Positions 44,407 through 53,498 of a DNA stretch of 64,000 bases are shown piece after piece. Position 1 is the first letter of the stretch. The number at the start of each line of letters is the position of its first letter. Below the pieces are notes generated by a model. That model saw only the letters and a list, made by a program, of their open reading frames with translations, searched no databases and had not been told where the DNA came from. Source of the stretch: Magnetospirillum gryphiswaldense MSR-1 v2 (GTDB lineage Bacteria; Pseudomonadota; Alphaproteobacteria; Rhodospirillales; Magnetospirillaceae); contig NC_023065.1 in assembly GCF_000513295.1 (NCBI RefSeq), positions 1,488,001 to 1,552,000 on the forward strand. The letters are read 5' to 3'. Position numbers and translations under genes: made by a program.

Positions 44407-46314
44407 ATGTCATCCGCCTTCATCATGCGCCGCCCCCATGGGGTGATCGGGCGTTTGCTGCGGCGGGTGATCTTGGCCGGCGGTATCGCCGCCCTGATCC
44501 TGACATCGGCGCTTTTGTACCTGGAATACCGCCGCGACCTCGGCGTGTTGATGGACCGGCTGACCCAGATCGAAAGCAGCACCCTGCCCAGCATCGCTGA
44601 AAACGTCTGGCTGGAAGACCGCGAGCGGTTGGAACTGGTGTTCAAGGGCCTGCTGCAATTGCCCGGCATGGCTCAGGTGGAACTGTTGGACGCCCAGGGC
44701 GGCACGGTCCTGCGCATGGGGCAGGCGCCCGACCATGCCATCGTCCAGGTGTTCGCGCTGACACGCCCGTACAATGACCGGCTCATGGATCTGGGGCAAT
44801 TGCGGGTCAGCGCCACCACCGCACCGCTTCACCGGCGTACACTGGAACGCCTGTGGGGCATCCTGGCCGCCAATCTGGCGCTGATCGTGGTCTTGGTCGC
44901 GGCCATCTATGCGCTGACCCATCAATCGGTGATCCGGCCCCTGCGGCTGATCGCTCTTTACGCCGAAGAACTTGGCCGCCAGGGGCCGATGGCAACCCCT
45001 GAACAGGATTTGGGTCAGTTCCACAGCGGTGATGAAATGTGGGAACTGGTGCGTACGCTGAACCTGATGCGGCAGGAATTGGCACGCGGTCATCAGGAGC
45101 TTGCCGCCAACGAACAACGCTTGCGCATCCTGTTTTCCGCCTCGCCGGTGTCGTTGTGGGAAGAAGATTTTTCCGCCGTCGCCGCCGCCTTGGAAAAGCA
45201 TCGGCCCAACATCGACGACATCGACGCGTGGATGCAGGCCAATCCGACGGAAGTCCTGGCCTTGGCCGACATGGTGCGGGTGATCGACGTCAACGACGCC
45301 ACCATCAGCATGCACCACGCCCGCAGCCGGGAAGAATTGCTGCGCCGCCTGCCGCTGATCTTCACCCCGGAATCGCTGCCGGCGTTCCAGGCCCAATTGC
45401 GGGCCTTGTGGATGGGGGAGACGACCCTGACCACCGATACCGTGGTCCGCACCCTGGACGGCCAGCTTCGCCAAATTCTGTTGCGCTGGAAGGTGGCCAC
45501 CGGGGACGAGCAGACCCTGAACCGGGTGATCGTGTCGCAAGAAGACATCACCGAGCGCAAGGCCTGGGCCAATCAATTGGAAGACGCCCTGGCCCGCCTG
45601 CGCGCCAGCAACGCCGAACTGGAAAGGGTGACCTTCGTCACCGCCCACGATTTGCTGGAACCCATGCGCGCGGTGATCAGCTTCAGCCAGTTGATCGAAC
45701 GCCATGTCCGGGCCAGCGGCACACCGTCGACCGAACTGAGCGACGACCTGTCCTATCTTCAGGCCGCCGCCTTGCGCATGAAGCTGCAGATCGAAGGCAT
45801 GAACCGCTATGCCTCGATCTGTCAGGAACAGGTGGTCATGCAGCTCATGCCCCTGTCATTGGCGGTAAACGATGCTTTGCAAAAAGTATCGCTGCCAGAC
45901 GATATCGTACTGGATATCGGCGAATTGCCCGAGATCATCGGCAATCGCCGCCAATTGGCCGATCTGTTTTTTCAGCTTATCGAAAACAGCGTCAAATTTC
46001 GCGGCGGGGACAAACTGCACATCTCCATCGCCGCCCTGCAAGTGCGCGAGGGCTGGCGGGTAACGGTCAGCGACAACGGCATCGGCATCGATCCGGCGTT
46101 TTCCCAATCGCTGTTCGACCTGTTCCGTCGTCTGCACGGCCCCGGTCAGTATTCCGGCGTCGGCATCGGTCTGGCCTTGTGCCGCAAGATCATGGAACGT
46201 CATGACGGCCACATCGCCTTTGATTCCGGTTATTACCCCGGCGCCCGTCTGGTCCTAACCTTCCCCACCGCGCCGCTCGCCACTCCACTTGCCACTCCGG
46301 GGCCCGCGCTCTAG
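44407..46314 (+). CDS. membrane sensor histidine kinase with HAMP and PAS
   Basis: A 635-residue kinase with one membrane helix at about 20-42, a periplasmic domain (45-155), a second helix (160-180), HAMP (185-235), a PAS-like domain (235-385), a dimerisation box with acceptor His414 in TAHDLLEPMR, and a HATPase_c domain (FFQLIENSVKF, SDNGIGIDP, GVGIGLALCRKI). It is translated just after the solute-binding protein gene, which may act as its periplasmic sensor. No response regulator is adjacent. Confidence 0.88.
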   Translation: MSSAFIMRRPHGVIGRLLRRVILAGGIAALILTSALLYLEYRRDLGVLMDRLTQIESSTLPSIAENVWLEDRERLELVFKGLLQLPGMAQVELLDAQGGTVLRMGQAPDHAIVQVFALTRPYNDRLMDLGQLRVSATTAPLHRRTLERLWGILAANLALIVVLVAAIYALTHQSVIRPLRLIALYAEELGRQGPMATPEQDLGQFHSGDEMWELVRTLNLMRQELARGHQELAANEQRLRILFSASPVSLWEEDFSAVAAALEKHRPNIDDIDAWMQANPTEVLALADMVRVIDVNDATISMHHARSREELLRRLPLIFTPESLPAFQAQLRALWMGETTLTTDTVVRTLDGQLRQILLRWKVATGDEQTLNRVIVSQEDITERKAWANQLEDALARLRASNAELERVTFVTAHDLLEPMRAVISFSQLIERHVRASGTPSTELSDDLSYLQAAALRMKLQIEGMNRYASICQEQVVMQLMPLSLAVNDALQKVSLPDDIVLDIGELPEIIGNRRQLADLFFQLIENSVKFRGGDKLHISIAALQVREGWRVTVSDNGIGIDPAFSQSLFDLFRRLHGPGQYSGVGIGLALCRKIMERHDGHIAFDSGYYPGARLVLTFPTAPLATPLATPGPAL

Positions 46315-46347
46315 GATCGCGCCCAATCCGCGCTATAGGACCGCCCC

Positions 46348-47721
46348 ATGTCCAAATCATCCGCCCGCTTCGTCTGCCAGGAATGCGGCGCCGTCACCGT
46401 CAAATGGGCAGGCAAATGCGAAACCTGCGGCGCCTGGAATTCCATCGCCGAGGAAGCCCCGCGCGAGAATGCGCCCAAGGGCTTGGGCGGCAAGGCCGGA
46501 CGCAAGATCGAATTCGTCGGCCTGGAAGGTCAGGCCGCCCCGGTGCCGCGACTGATGACCGGCATCGGCGAGTTGGACCGGGTGGCCGGCGGCGGGCTGG
46601 TGCCCGGCTCGGCCCTGCTGGTCGGCGGCGATCCCGGCATCGGCAAATCGACGCTGCTGACCCAGGCGGCGGCCCAGCTTTCGGCCAAGCATGCGGTGGT
46701 CTATATCTCGGGCGAAGAGGCGGTCGATCAGGTGCGCCTGCGCGCCCGGCGCATGGGGTTGGCCCATGCCCCGGTGCAACTGGCCGCCGCCACGTCCTTG
46801 CGCGATATCGTCTCGACCCTGGATGTGGCCGACGCCCCCGCCGTGGTGGTCATCGATTCCATCCAGACCATGTTCGCCGACACGGTGGAATCGGCACCGG
46901 GTACCGTCACCCAGGTGCGCACCTGCGCCCACGAGCTGATCCGTCTGGCCAAACGGCGCGGCTTCGTCCTGTTCCTGGTCGGCCACGTCACCAAGGAAGG
47001 CACCATCGCCGGCCCCCGCGTGCTGGAACACATGGTCGACACCGTGCTTTATTTCGAGGGCGAGCGCGGCCACCAGTTCCGCATCCTGCGCGCCGTCAAG
47101 AACCGCTTCGGCGCCACCGACGAAATCGGCGTGTTCGAGATGACCGATGCCGGACTGGCGGAAGTGCTGAACCCGTCGGCGCTGTTTTTGGCCGAACGGC
47201 GCGGTAATGTCTCGGGTTCCTGCGTCTTCGCCGGCATCGAGGGGACGCGGCCCATGCTGGTGGAAATCCAGGCCCTGGTCGCCCCCAGCACCCTGTCTTC
47301 GCCCCGGCGCGCCGTGGTCGGCTGGGATACCAGCCGCCTCGCCATGGTGCTGGCGGTGCTCGATGCCCGTTGCGGACTTGCTTTGTCGGGCAATGACGTT
47401 TATTTGAACGTCGCAGGCGGCTTGCGTATCGCCGAACCCGCCGCCGATCTGGCGGTGGCCGCCGCCCTGGTCTCGTCGGCCAGCGATATCCCGGTTCCCG
47501 CCGACATGGTGGTGTTCGGGGAGATCGGACTTTCGGGCGAGGTTCGCGCCGTGGCGCAGACCGAGCTGCGCCTGAAGGAAGCGGCGAAACTTGGCTTCGC
47601 GCAGGGGCTGGTGCCCGCGATGCCGAGAAAGGGCAAAGGTCCGGTGGCCACGGGGGCACTGGGCATTCGCCCGTTAGGGCACCTGCAGGATTTGTTGGGG
47701 CTGTTCCGCCCCGCCTCGTGA
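46348..47721 (+). CDS. radA: DNA repair protein RadA
   Basis: A 457-residue RecA-like branch-migration protein. A four-Cys zinc finger opens it (CQECG, CETCGAW); Walker A is GGDPGIGKSTLL, the KNRFGATDEIG motif is typical of RadA, and the C-terminal Lon-like domain has GLSGEVRAV. It processes recombination intermediates. It lies 22 bases upstream of cvpA on the same strand. Confidence 0.95.
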   Translation: MSKSSARFVCQECGAVTVKWAGKCETCGAWNSIAEEAPRENAPKGLGGKAGRKIEFVGLEGQAAPVPRLMTGIGELDRVAGGGLVPGSALLVGGDPGIGKSTLLTQAAAQLSAKHAVVYISGEEAVDQVRLRARRMGLAHAPVQLAAATSLRDIVSTLDVADAPAVVVIDSIQTMFADTVESAPGTVTQVRTCAHELIRLAKRRGFVLFLVGHVTKEGTIAGPRVLEHMVDTVLYFEGERGHQFRILRAVKNRFGATDEIGVFEMTDAGLAEVLNPSALFLAERRGNVSGSCVFAGIEGTRPMLVEIQALVAPSTLSSPRRAVVGWDTSRLAMVLAVLDARCGLALSGNDVYLNVAGGLRIAEPAADLAVAAALVSSASDIPVPADMVVFGEIGLSGEVRAVAQTELRLKEAAKLGFAQGLVPAMPRKGKGPVATGALGIRPLGHLQDLLGLFRPAS

Positions 47722-47743
47722 CGACAACAGAGCCGAATCCCCA

Positions 47744-48427
47744 ATGGGCAATCTTTCCATCACTGCCGTCGATATCGTGGTGGCCGTCGTTTTGCTGGGG
47801 TCCGCCGGCTTCGCCTTCATGCGTGGTTTCGTCCACGAGGTGTTGGCCATCGCCGCCTGGGTCGGCGCCGCCCTGGCCGCCCTTTACGGCTTCCAATACG
47901 TCCAGCCGCTGGCCCGGCAATATATCGGCAGCGCCCTGGTCGCCGACATCGCCGCCGGCGCCGCCTTGTTCCTGGTCACCCTTCTGGTGCTGTCCATGAT
48001 CACCAAGGCCGCCGCCGACCGGGTGCGCCGCAGCGCGCTGAACAGCGTCGATTCGTCCTTGGGTTTCGCATTCGGTCTGGTCAGGGGTGCACTTTTGGTC
48101 AGCCTTGCCCATCTATTGATCACCATGATCACTGAAACCCCGCCGTCCTGGCTGGCCGAGGCCCGAAGCTATCCCTGGCTGGAACGCGGCGCGACCATGC
48201 TGCGGGCCTTGGCCCCCGACAATTTCGGCACCACCCAGGGCCAAGCCCGGCAGATGTCGAAGGAGGCCCAGGATTTGATGCAGGCGGAACAGACGTTGCG
48301 CAAATACATTGCCCCGCAGCCGGCGGCCCCGGCGGCGAAAGAGGTCGAGACGGGCGCCAAGCCCGCACAAGGGTACGACAAGGAAAGCAGAAGCCAACTG
48401 GATCGCCTGATCCAGGCCAATCAATGA
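47744..48427 (+). CDS. cvpA: CvpA-family membrane protein
   Basis: A 227-residue protein with four membrane helices in the first 135 residues (AVDIVVAVVLLGSAGFAFMRGF, LVTLLVLSMITKAAADRVRR) and a hydrophilic, Ala/Pro-rich tail. CvpA is required for colicin V production in E. coli and is commonly found just upstream of purF, as here; its role is unclear. It overlaps purF by 4 bases (ATGA). Confidence 0.9.
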   Translation: MGNLSITAVDIVVAVVLLGSAGFAFMRGFVHEVLAIAAWVGAALAALYGFQYVQPLARQYIGSALVADIAAGAALFLVTLLVLSMITKAAADRVRRSALNSVDSSLGFAFGLVRGALLVSLAHLLITMITETPPSWLAEARSYPWLERGATMLRALAPDNFGTTQGQARQMSKEAQDLMQAEQTLRKYIAPQPAAPAAKEVETGAKPAQGYDKESRSQLDRLIQANQ

Positions 48428-49908
48428 TTACAGCGGCGAGAACCGGCATGTTGACCACCAATCCTTTCGACGACGATCACCTGCGCGAAGAATGCGGGGT
48501 GTTCGGCATCTATGGCCACCCCGAGGCGGCGGCTCTGACCGCCCTGGGTCTGCACGCCCTGCAGCATCGCGGTCAGGAAGCGGCGGGCATCGTGGCCCAT
48601 GACGGCGACGTCTTCCATAACCACCGCGACCTGGGCCATGTCGAGGATTGCTTCGGCTCCGAATCCATCATCCGCAAGCTCAAGGGCGCGGCGGCCGTCG
48701 GCCATGTGCGTTATTCCACCACCGGCGAAACCTTGCTGCGCAATGTTCAGCCGCTGTTCGCCGAGATGGAGTTCGGTGGTCTGGCCCTGGCCCATAACGG
48801 CAACCTGACCAACACCAACGTGCTGCGCCGCTCGCTGGTCAAGCGCGGCTGCCTGTTCCAAAGCACCACCGACACCGAGGTGATCATCCATCTGATCGCC
48901 ATCAGTCTGTACACCAGCGTCGAGGACCGCCTGATCGACGCGCTGCGCCAGATCGAGGGCGCCTATTCGCTGACCTGCCTGACCAAGGACGGGGTGATGG
49001 GCGTGCGTGACCCGCTGGGCATCCGCCCGCTGGTGCTGGGCAAGCTGGACGGGGCGTGGTGTCTGGCCTCGGAAACCTGCGCCTTCGACATCATCGGCGC
49101 CGAATTCGTCCGTGACGTCGAACCGGGCGAAATCGTGGTCATCAGCGCCACCGGCCTGCGCTCGCTCAAGCCGTTCGCCATCAAGCAGCGCCGCTTCTGC
49201 ATCTTCGAGTACATCTATTTCGCCCGTCCCGATTCCATCATGGAAGGGACCAGCGTCTATGATGTCCGCAAGCGCATCGGCGCCCAATTGGCGCGCGAAA
49301 GCGCGGTGGATGCCGATGTCATCATCCCGGTGCCCGATTCCGGCGTGCCCGCCGCCATCGGTTATGCCGCCCAGGCCGGCATTCCGTTCGAGTTGGGCAT
49401 CATCCGCAACCATTATGTCGGCCGCACCTTCATCCAGCCCACCGACCGCACCCGCCATGTGGGCGTCAAGATGAAGCACAATCCCAACCGCCATGCCATC
49501 GAAGGCAAGCGGGTGGTGCTGGTCGACGATTCCATCGTGCGCGGCACCACCAGCCGCAAGATCGTGGAAATGGTGCGTCAGGCCGGGGCCAGCGAAGTGC
49601 ACATGCGCATTTCGTCGCCGCCGACCAACCATTGCTGCTATTTCGGCATCGACACGCCGGAACGGGAAAAGCTGCTGGCGGCGCGCTATGACGTGGACGG
49701 CATGGCCAAGCTGATCGGGGTCGATTCGCTGGCCTTCATCTCGCTCGACGGCCTGTACAAGGCGGTGGGCGAGGAAGCCCGCAACCCGGCGGCGCCGCAA
49801 TATTGCGATGCCTGCTTCACCGGCGATTATCCGATCATGCCCACCGATTATGCCGATCAGTTGTCCGATCCCAAGCAACTTTCCCTGCTGGGCGAGGCGG
49901 GGAAATGA
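48424..49908 (+). CDS. purF: amidophosphoribosyltransferase
   Basis: A 494-residue enzyme committing PRPP and glutamine to purine synthesis. The N-terminal nucleophile Cys is in EECGVFGIYG, preceded by a propeptide. The glutaminase half includes RYSTTGETLLRNVQP, and the PRPP site is VVLVDDSIVRGTTS. Start ATG 48424 overlaps cvpA; ATG 48448 is a shorter alternative with no better ribosome binding site. No Fe-S-type Cys tail is evident. Overlaps the following SDR gene by 4 bases. Confidence 0.95.
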   Translation: MITAARTGMLTTNPFDDDHLREECGVFGIYGHPEAAALTALGLHALQHRGQEAAGIVAHDGDVFHNHRDLGHVEDCFGSESIIRKLKGAAAVGHVRYSTTGETLLRNVQPLFAEMEFGGLALAHNGNLTNTNVLRRSLVKRGCLFQSTTDTEVIIHLIAISLYTSVEDRLIDALRQIEGAYSLTCLTKDGVMGVRDPLGIRPLVLGKLDGAWCLASETCAFDIIGAEFVRDVEPGEIVVISATGLRSLKPFAIKQRRFCIFEYIYFARPDSIMEGTSVYDVRKRIGAQLARESAVDADVIIPVPDSGVPAAIGYAAQAGIPFELGIIRNHYVGRTFIQPTDRTRHVGVKMKHNPNRHAIEGKRVVLVDDSIVRGTTSRKIVEMVRQAGASEVHMRISSPPTNHCCYFGIDTPEREKLLAARYDVDGMAKLIGVDSLAFISLDGLYKAVGEEARNPAAPQYCDACFTGDYPIMPTDYADQLSDPKQLSLLGEAGK

Positions 49909-50621
49909 GTAATCGTCTGCAAGGCCGCGTCGCCCTGGTGACCGGGGCGTCGCGCGGCATCGGTCGTGCCGTGGCCAAGCGTTTCGCCGCCGAAGGGGCC
50001 GAAGTCATCTGCGTCGCCCGCACCCAGGGCGCGCTTGAGGAACTGGATGACGAAATCGCCAATGCCGGGGGCAAGGCGGTGCTGTGCCCGCTGAACCTGC
50101 GCGAATTCGACAAGATCGATCAGGTCGCCGCCGCCCTTTATCAGCGTTTCGGACGCCTGGATATCCTGGTCGGCAATGCCGGCGACATCGGCGGCGGACT
50201 GGCCCCCATCGGCCATGTTGACCAAAAGCACTTCCAGGAAGCCTTCGACGTCAACGTCACCGCCAATTACCGCCTGATCCGCGCTTTCGCGCCGCTCTTG
50301 AAAGCGTCGGACCATGGCCGCGCCGTTTTCGTCACCTCGGACGTGGCGCAGGCCAACATGCCCTATTGGGGCGTCTATGCCGCCGGCAAGGCGGCGCTTG
50401 AATCCATCGTCCTGACCTGGGCGGCGGAAATCGCCAATATCTCCAACATCAAGGCCAATCTGATCGATCCCGGTGCGGTGGCCACCCGCATGCGCACCAT
50501 CGCTTTCCCCGGCGAGGATGCCGCAACCTTGGCGCAACCCGACGACGTGGCCGGTGCTTTCGTCGATCTGGCGGAAGTGGCCTGCCAACACCACGGACAA
50601 ATCATTCGCCTCGGTCGATAA
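49905..50621 (+). CDS. short-chain dehydrogenase/reductase
   Basis: A 238-residue SDR with cofactor motif TGASRGIGRAVA, NAG in strand 4, catalytic Ser in FVTSDVAQ and YAAGK. Arg after the glycine motif suggests NADPH. The substrate is unknown. Position directly after purF with a 4-base overlap is common in Rhodospirillales-like genomes, but no purine role is implied. Confidence 0.87.
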   Translation: MSNRLQGRVALVTGASRGIGRAVAKRFAAEGAEVICVARTQGALEELDDEIANAGGKAVLCPLNLREFDKIDQVAAALYQRFGRLDILVGNAGDIGGGLAPIGHVDQKHFQEAFDVNVTANYRLIRAFAPLLKASDHGRAVFVTSDVAQANMPYWGVYAAGKAALESIVLTWAAEIANISNIKANLIDPGAVATRMRTIAFPGEDAATLAQPDDVAGAFVDLAEVACQHHGQIIRLGR

Positions 50622-50807
50622 ATAGGTCGTACGCCTGATTGACCTGTGCGTCACTGCGGGAGATCATGGCCAAACATACGACGGCACTTGCACCATCCGA
50701 TCAGGTGGGGTAAGCCGAATGGGTGGGGGAAAATCGCCGACGGCGGCGGCAACGTGGGGACAGAGTCGCGGCCGGCGGTAACGTCCAGAAGGGCGATAGA
50801 GGGCGGG

Positions 50808-52082
50808 ATGAGCCAACAACCGCGTGACAACAAAACGTTTGAAACCAAGGTTTCAAACCTGATCAACGCCACCCGGCACCTGGAAGTGCCGCAGATCCTG
50901 CTTTTGCGCCGCTTGACCATGGCCGACCCGGAAAGCCTGAAATGGGCGAACATCCGCGAATTGGACGTGGTTTTTTCCGTGATTCTGGGCAAGGCGGTGG
51001 AACGCCTTGGCGTCGACGCCCTGCGTCAGGCCCGCGACAAGAATTTCGAGACATTGCTGCCGCAGGACGTCAATCACCGCGATGAGGATTTGCGGGTTTT
51101 GACCGCGGTGGCCACACCGCTGCTGGGGCCGGCACCGCCGCAGGTGAGCGAGCAGGAATTGCTGCTGTCCAGGCTGTTGTCCATGGGGCCGGCGACGGCC
51201 AAGAAGCCCACCACCCGCCAGTCATCCACCATCAAAGAACCGCCGCCGTTGTTCGCCGCCCAGTTGGGGCCGGATTCCGAACGGCTGATGCCCGGCAGCG
51301 ACAACCGCATGACGCTGGATTCGGACGAAAAAACCTATACCGACTTCCCCACCTTGTTCGACGACGCCATCTGTTCCTATACCCGCAAGGTGCTGAGCCT
51401 GTTGCAGGTCAAGGGCGACATCAAGCCAGGCCGCCGCCCCTTCGCCATGGCCCCCGAATTCGCCGCCTGCTACGAGGAAGTGCTGCGCCGTTTCGTGCTG
51501 CCGCCCATGCGCTCGTCGCGCCATATCCAGCAATTGGGTATCAACTATAATTGGGCCGATGTCGGTGGCGGCAAGCTGATCGAAATCATCCAAGGCGGCG
51601 AAGTCAACAACCCGGTGCTGCATAATTGGGACAATCGCTGGGGCGCTTTCCGCACCGTCAAGGGCAAGAAGCCCAAGCCCGAGGACGACCCCTGGCCGCT
51701 GTTCCGCGAGGATGCCACCAAAAGCGGCTATTTGCCGCCGGACGAGGACAGCATCCGCCTGATGCAGGATATCGTTCGCTTCGAGACCGATTCCATCGCC
51801 AAGGCCTGGCGCGAGCTGGCACAGTTGTACGAACAGGAATTCACCCCCAATGCTCGCCAGGAACAGGCGCGCGAAGGGGCCTTCCGCGACGGACTGATGA
51901 AGTGGATCAGCAAGCTGCCCGAGGGCATCGGCGAATTGTTGGCGATCAAGGCCTATTATCTGTTCCCGCGGATCGACGGCACCTTCGTCCGTCGCCTGCT
52001 GACCAATTTCGGTCGCACCGACAATGAGCGGCGGCGGGCGGCACCGATACTCAATGATTTTATCCTGAACATGGGGGAATGA
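50808..52082 (+). CDS. uncharacterised protein, tandem paralogue A
   Basis: A 424-residue soluble, probably mostly helical protein in which I recognise no domain. It shares long conserved stretches with the next gene: LTMADPESLKWA near residue 41, the FDDAICSYTRK region, MRSSRHIQQLGINYNWADVG, LHNWDNRWGAF, DDPWPLF, ELAQLYEQEF, and GRTDNERRRAAPIL near the end. The section 105-170 is variable and low in structure. No signal peptide, membrane helix, Walker or metal motif is evident. ATG 50808 is taken because conservation with the paralogue starts soon after. Confidence 0.75.
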   Translation: MSQQPRDNKTFETKVSNLINATRHLEVPQILLLRRLTMADPESLKWANIRELDVVFSVILGKAVERLGVDALRQARDKNFETLLPQDVNHRDEDLRVLTAVATPLLGPAPPQVSEQELLLSRLLSMGPATAKKPTTRQSSTIKEPPPLFAAQLGPDSERLMPGSDNRMTLDSDEKTYTDFPTLFDDAICSYTRKVLSLLQVKGDIKPGRRPFAMAPEFAACYEEVLRRFVLPPMRSSRHIQQLGINYNWADVGGGKLIEIIQGGEVNNPVLHNWDNRWGAFRTVKGKKPKPEDDPWPLFREDATKSGYLPPDEDSIRLMQDIVRFETDSIAKAWRELAQLYEQEFTPNARQEQAREGAFRDGLMKWISKLPEGIGELLAIKAYYLFPRIDGTFVRRLLTNFGRTDNERRRAAPILNDFILNMGE

Positions 52083-52154
52083 CCCGTTTGCCTGCTACGG
52101 GGGCAACGGATACCTTTCCACCCGACGGATTGTGACAGGGGGATGACCGGGGGC

Positions 52155-53345
52155 ATGAGCACGGCAGGCGATGGCTTTGAAGCCAAGGTAGCCAATCTGG
52201 TGGCGGTGACCCAAAAGCTGGACGTGCAGCGCATCTTGCAGGTGCGCCGGCTGACCATGGCCGACCCGCAAAGCCTGAAATGGGCCAGCGCCCGCCAACT
52301 GGATCTGGTCTTCAACGTCATCCTGGCCAAGGCGCTGGAACGCACCGACATGGCCGAGATTCTGGCCGCCAGCACCCAGCATTTCGACCCCATGCTGCCG
52401 CCCGGCCCCGAGGATCAGGTGGACAAGGAACGTTGGCTGCTGTTTGACTTGGCCAAGCCCATCTTATCCGGTGCCAGCGCCAGCACCACCGAGACCACCG
52501 AAGCGGTAATGGACCAGATCGAAGCCGATGGCGACGATCATGGTGACGACGACGAATACAGTCCGCAAAGCTATGGCGATTTCGCCACCATGTTTGACGA
52601 CAGCATCTCGCGCTACGTCAAACGTACCTTGGCGGTGATCGCCGCCGGCGGCAACCGTCCGCATATCCCCCTGCCCTTCTATCTGGCGCCGCCGTTCGCC
52701 TCGTGTTACCTGCACGTTTTGCGCGACACCTTGTTGCCGGCCATGCGTTCGTCACGGCGCATGAAGGAACTGGCGGTGTCGCGCAACTGGACCGAGGCCG
52801 GGGCCGGGGGGCGGATCATCGGCATGATCCAGGCCGGCGGCAGCGACAATGCCATTTTGCACCATTGGGACAGCCGCTGGCAGGTGTTCCACCCCGAGCA
52901 CGTGATCAAGGGCAAGGACGGCAAGCCCAGGCCGCGCAAGGCCGAAGACGATCCCTGGCAATTGTTCCAAGATGACGCGGCCAAGCACGGCTACATCCCG
53001 CCCTATCCGTCTGACATCCCCATGTTGCAACGCATCGTCCGCCTGGATGGCGAGGTTTTGGCCGATGCCTGGGGGCAACTGGCGCAGATGTACGAACAGG
53101 AATTCCAGCCGAAAACTCGGGCCGAACAGGGCCGCGCCGGATCGTTCCGTGACGGCCTGCTGAAATTCATCGACAAGCTGGAATTCCATGGCGGCGATAT
53201 CCTGACCATCAAGGCGTTTTTCGACTGCCCCAAGGTCGACCGCCTGTTCATCAAGCAGATGATCCAAATCCTGGGCCGCACCGACAAGGAACGGATGATG
53301 CGGGCGCCGCTGTTGATCGGCTTTTACAACGATCTGCCGAAATAA
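52155..53345 (+). CDS. uncharacterised protein, tandem paralogue B
   Basis: A 396-residue relative of the upstream gene, starting 72 bases after it. Shared blocks are LTMADPQSLKWA, FDDSISRYVKR, MRSSRRMKELAVSRNWTEAG, LHHWDSRWQVF, DDPWQLF, QLAQMYEQEF and GRTDKERMMRAPLL. The variable section after residue 100 is very acidic (EADGDDHGDDDEY). ATG 52155 matches the paralogue start; ATG 52143 is possible. The gene is followed by the terminator at 53348. Confidence 0.75.
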   Translation: MSTAGDGFEAKVANLVAVTQKLDVQRILQVRRLTMADPQSLKWASARQLDLVFNVILAKALERTDMAEILAASTQHFDPMLPPGPEDQVDKERWLLFDLAKPILSGASASTTETTEAVMDQIEADGDDHGDDDEYSPQSYGDFATMFDDSISRYVKRTLAVIAAGGNRPHIPLPFYLAPPFASCYLHVLRDTLLPAMRSSRRMKELAVSRNWTEAGAGGRIIGMIQAGGSDNAILHHWDSRWQVFHPEHVIKGKDGKPRPRKAEDDPWQLFQDDAAKHGYIPPYPSDIPMLQRIVRLDGEVLADAWGQLAQMYEQEFQPKTRAEQGRAGSFRDGLLKFIDKLEFHGGDILTIKAFFDCPKVDRLFIKQMIQILGRTDKERMMRAPLLIGFYNDLPK

Positions 53346-53347
53346 CA

Positions 53348-53382
53348 CCAAGTCTTGACGAGTTTAACTCATCAAGACTTGG
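53348..53382. terminator. terminator hairpin after tandem paralogue B
   Basis: CCAAGTCTTGACGAG (53348-53362) and CTCATCAAGACTTGG (53368-53382) pair over 15 positions with one G-U/mismatch around TTTAA. It begins 2 bases after the stop codon. There is no T run. Confidence 0.65.
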
Positions 53383-53385
53383 TTA

Positions 53386-53482
53386 GGCGCAAAGCGCCGC
53401 GCGGCTTATGCCGCGTGAGGCAAGCATCCCGGAGGGATGCACCCGCCGCTTGAGGGCGCCGCTGATCGGCCTCGATCAGCGG
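53386..53482. repeat. cluster of four short hairpins
   Basis: In order: GGCGC-AAA-GCGCC (53386-53398), CGCGGC-TTAT-GCCGCG (53400-53415), GCATCCC-GGA-GGGATGC (53424-53440), CCGCTGATCG-GCCT-CGATCAGCGG (53459-53482). With the terminator before them this is five stem-loops in 135 bases between convergent genes. It looks like a palindromic repeat element. Confidence 0.6.
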
Positions 53483-53498
53483 GATATAGTATAGCGGT

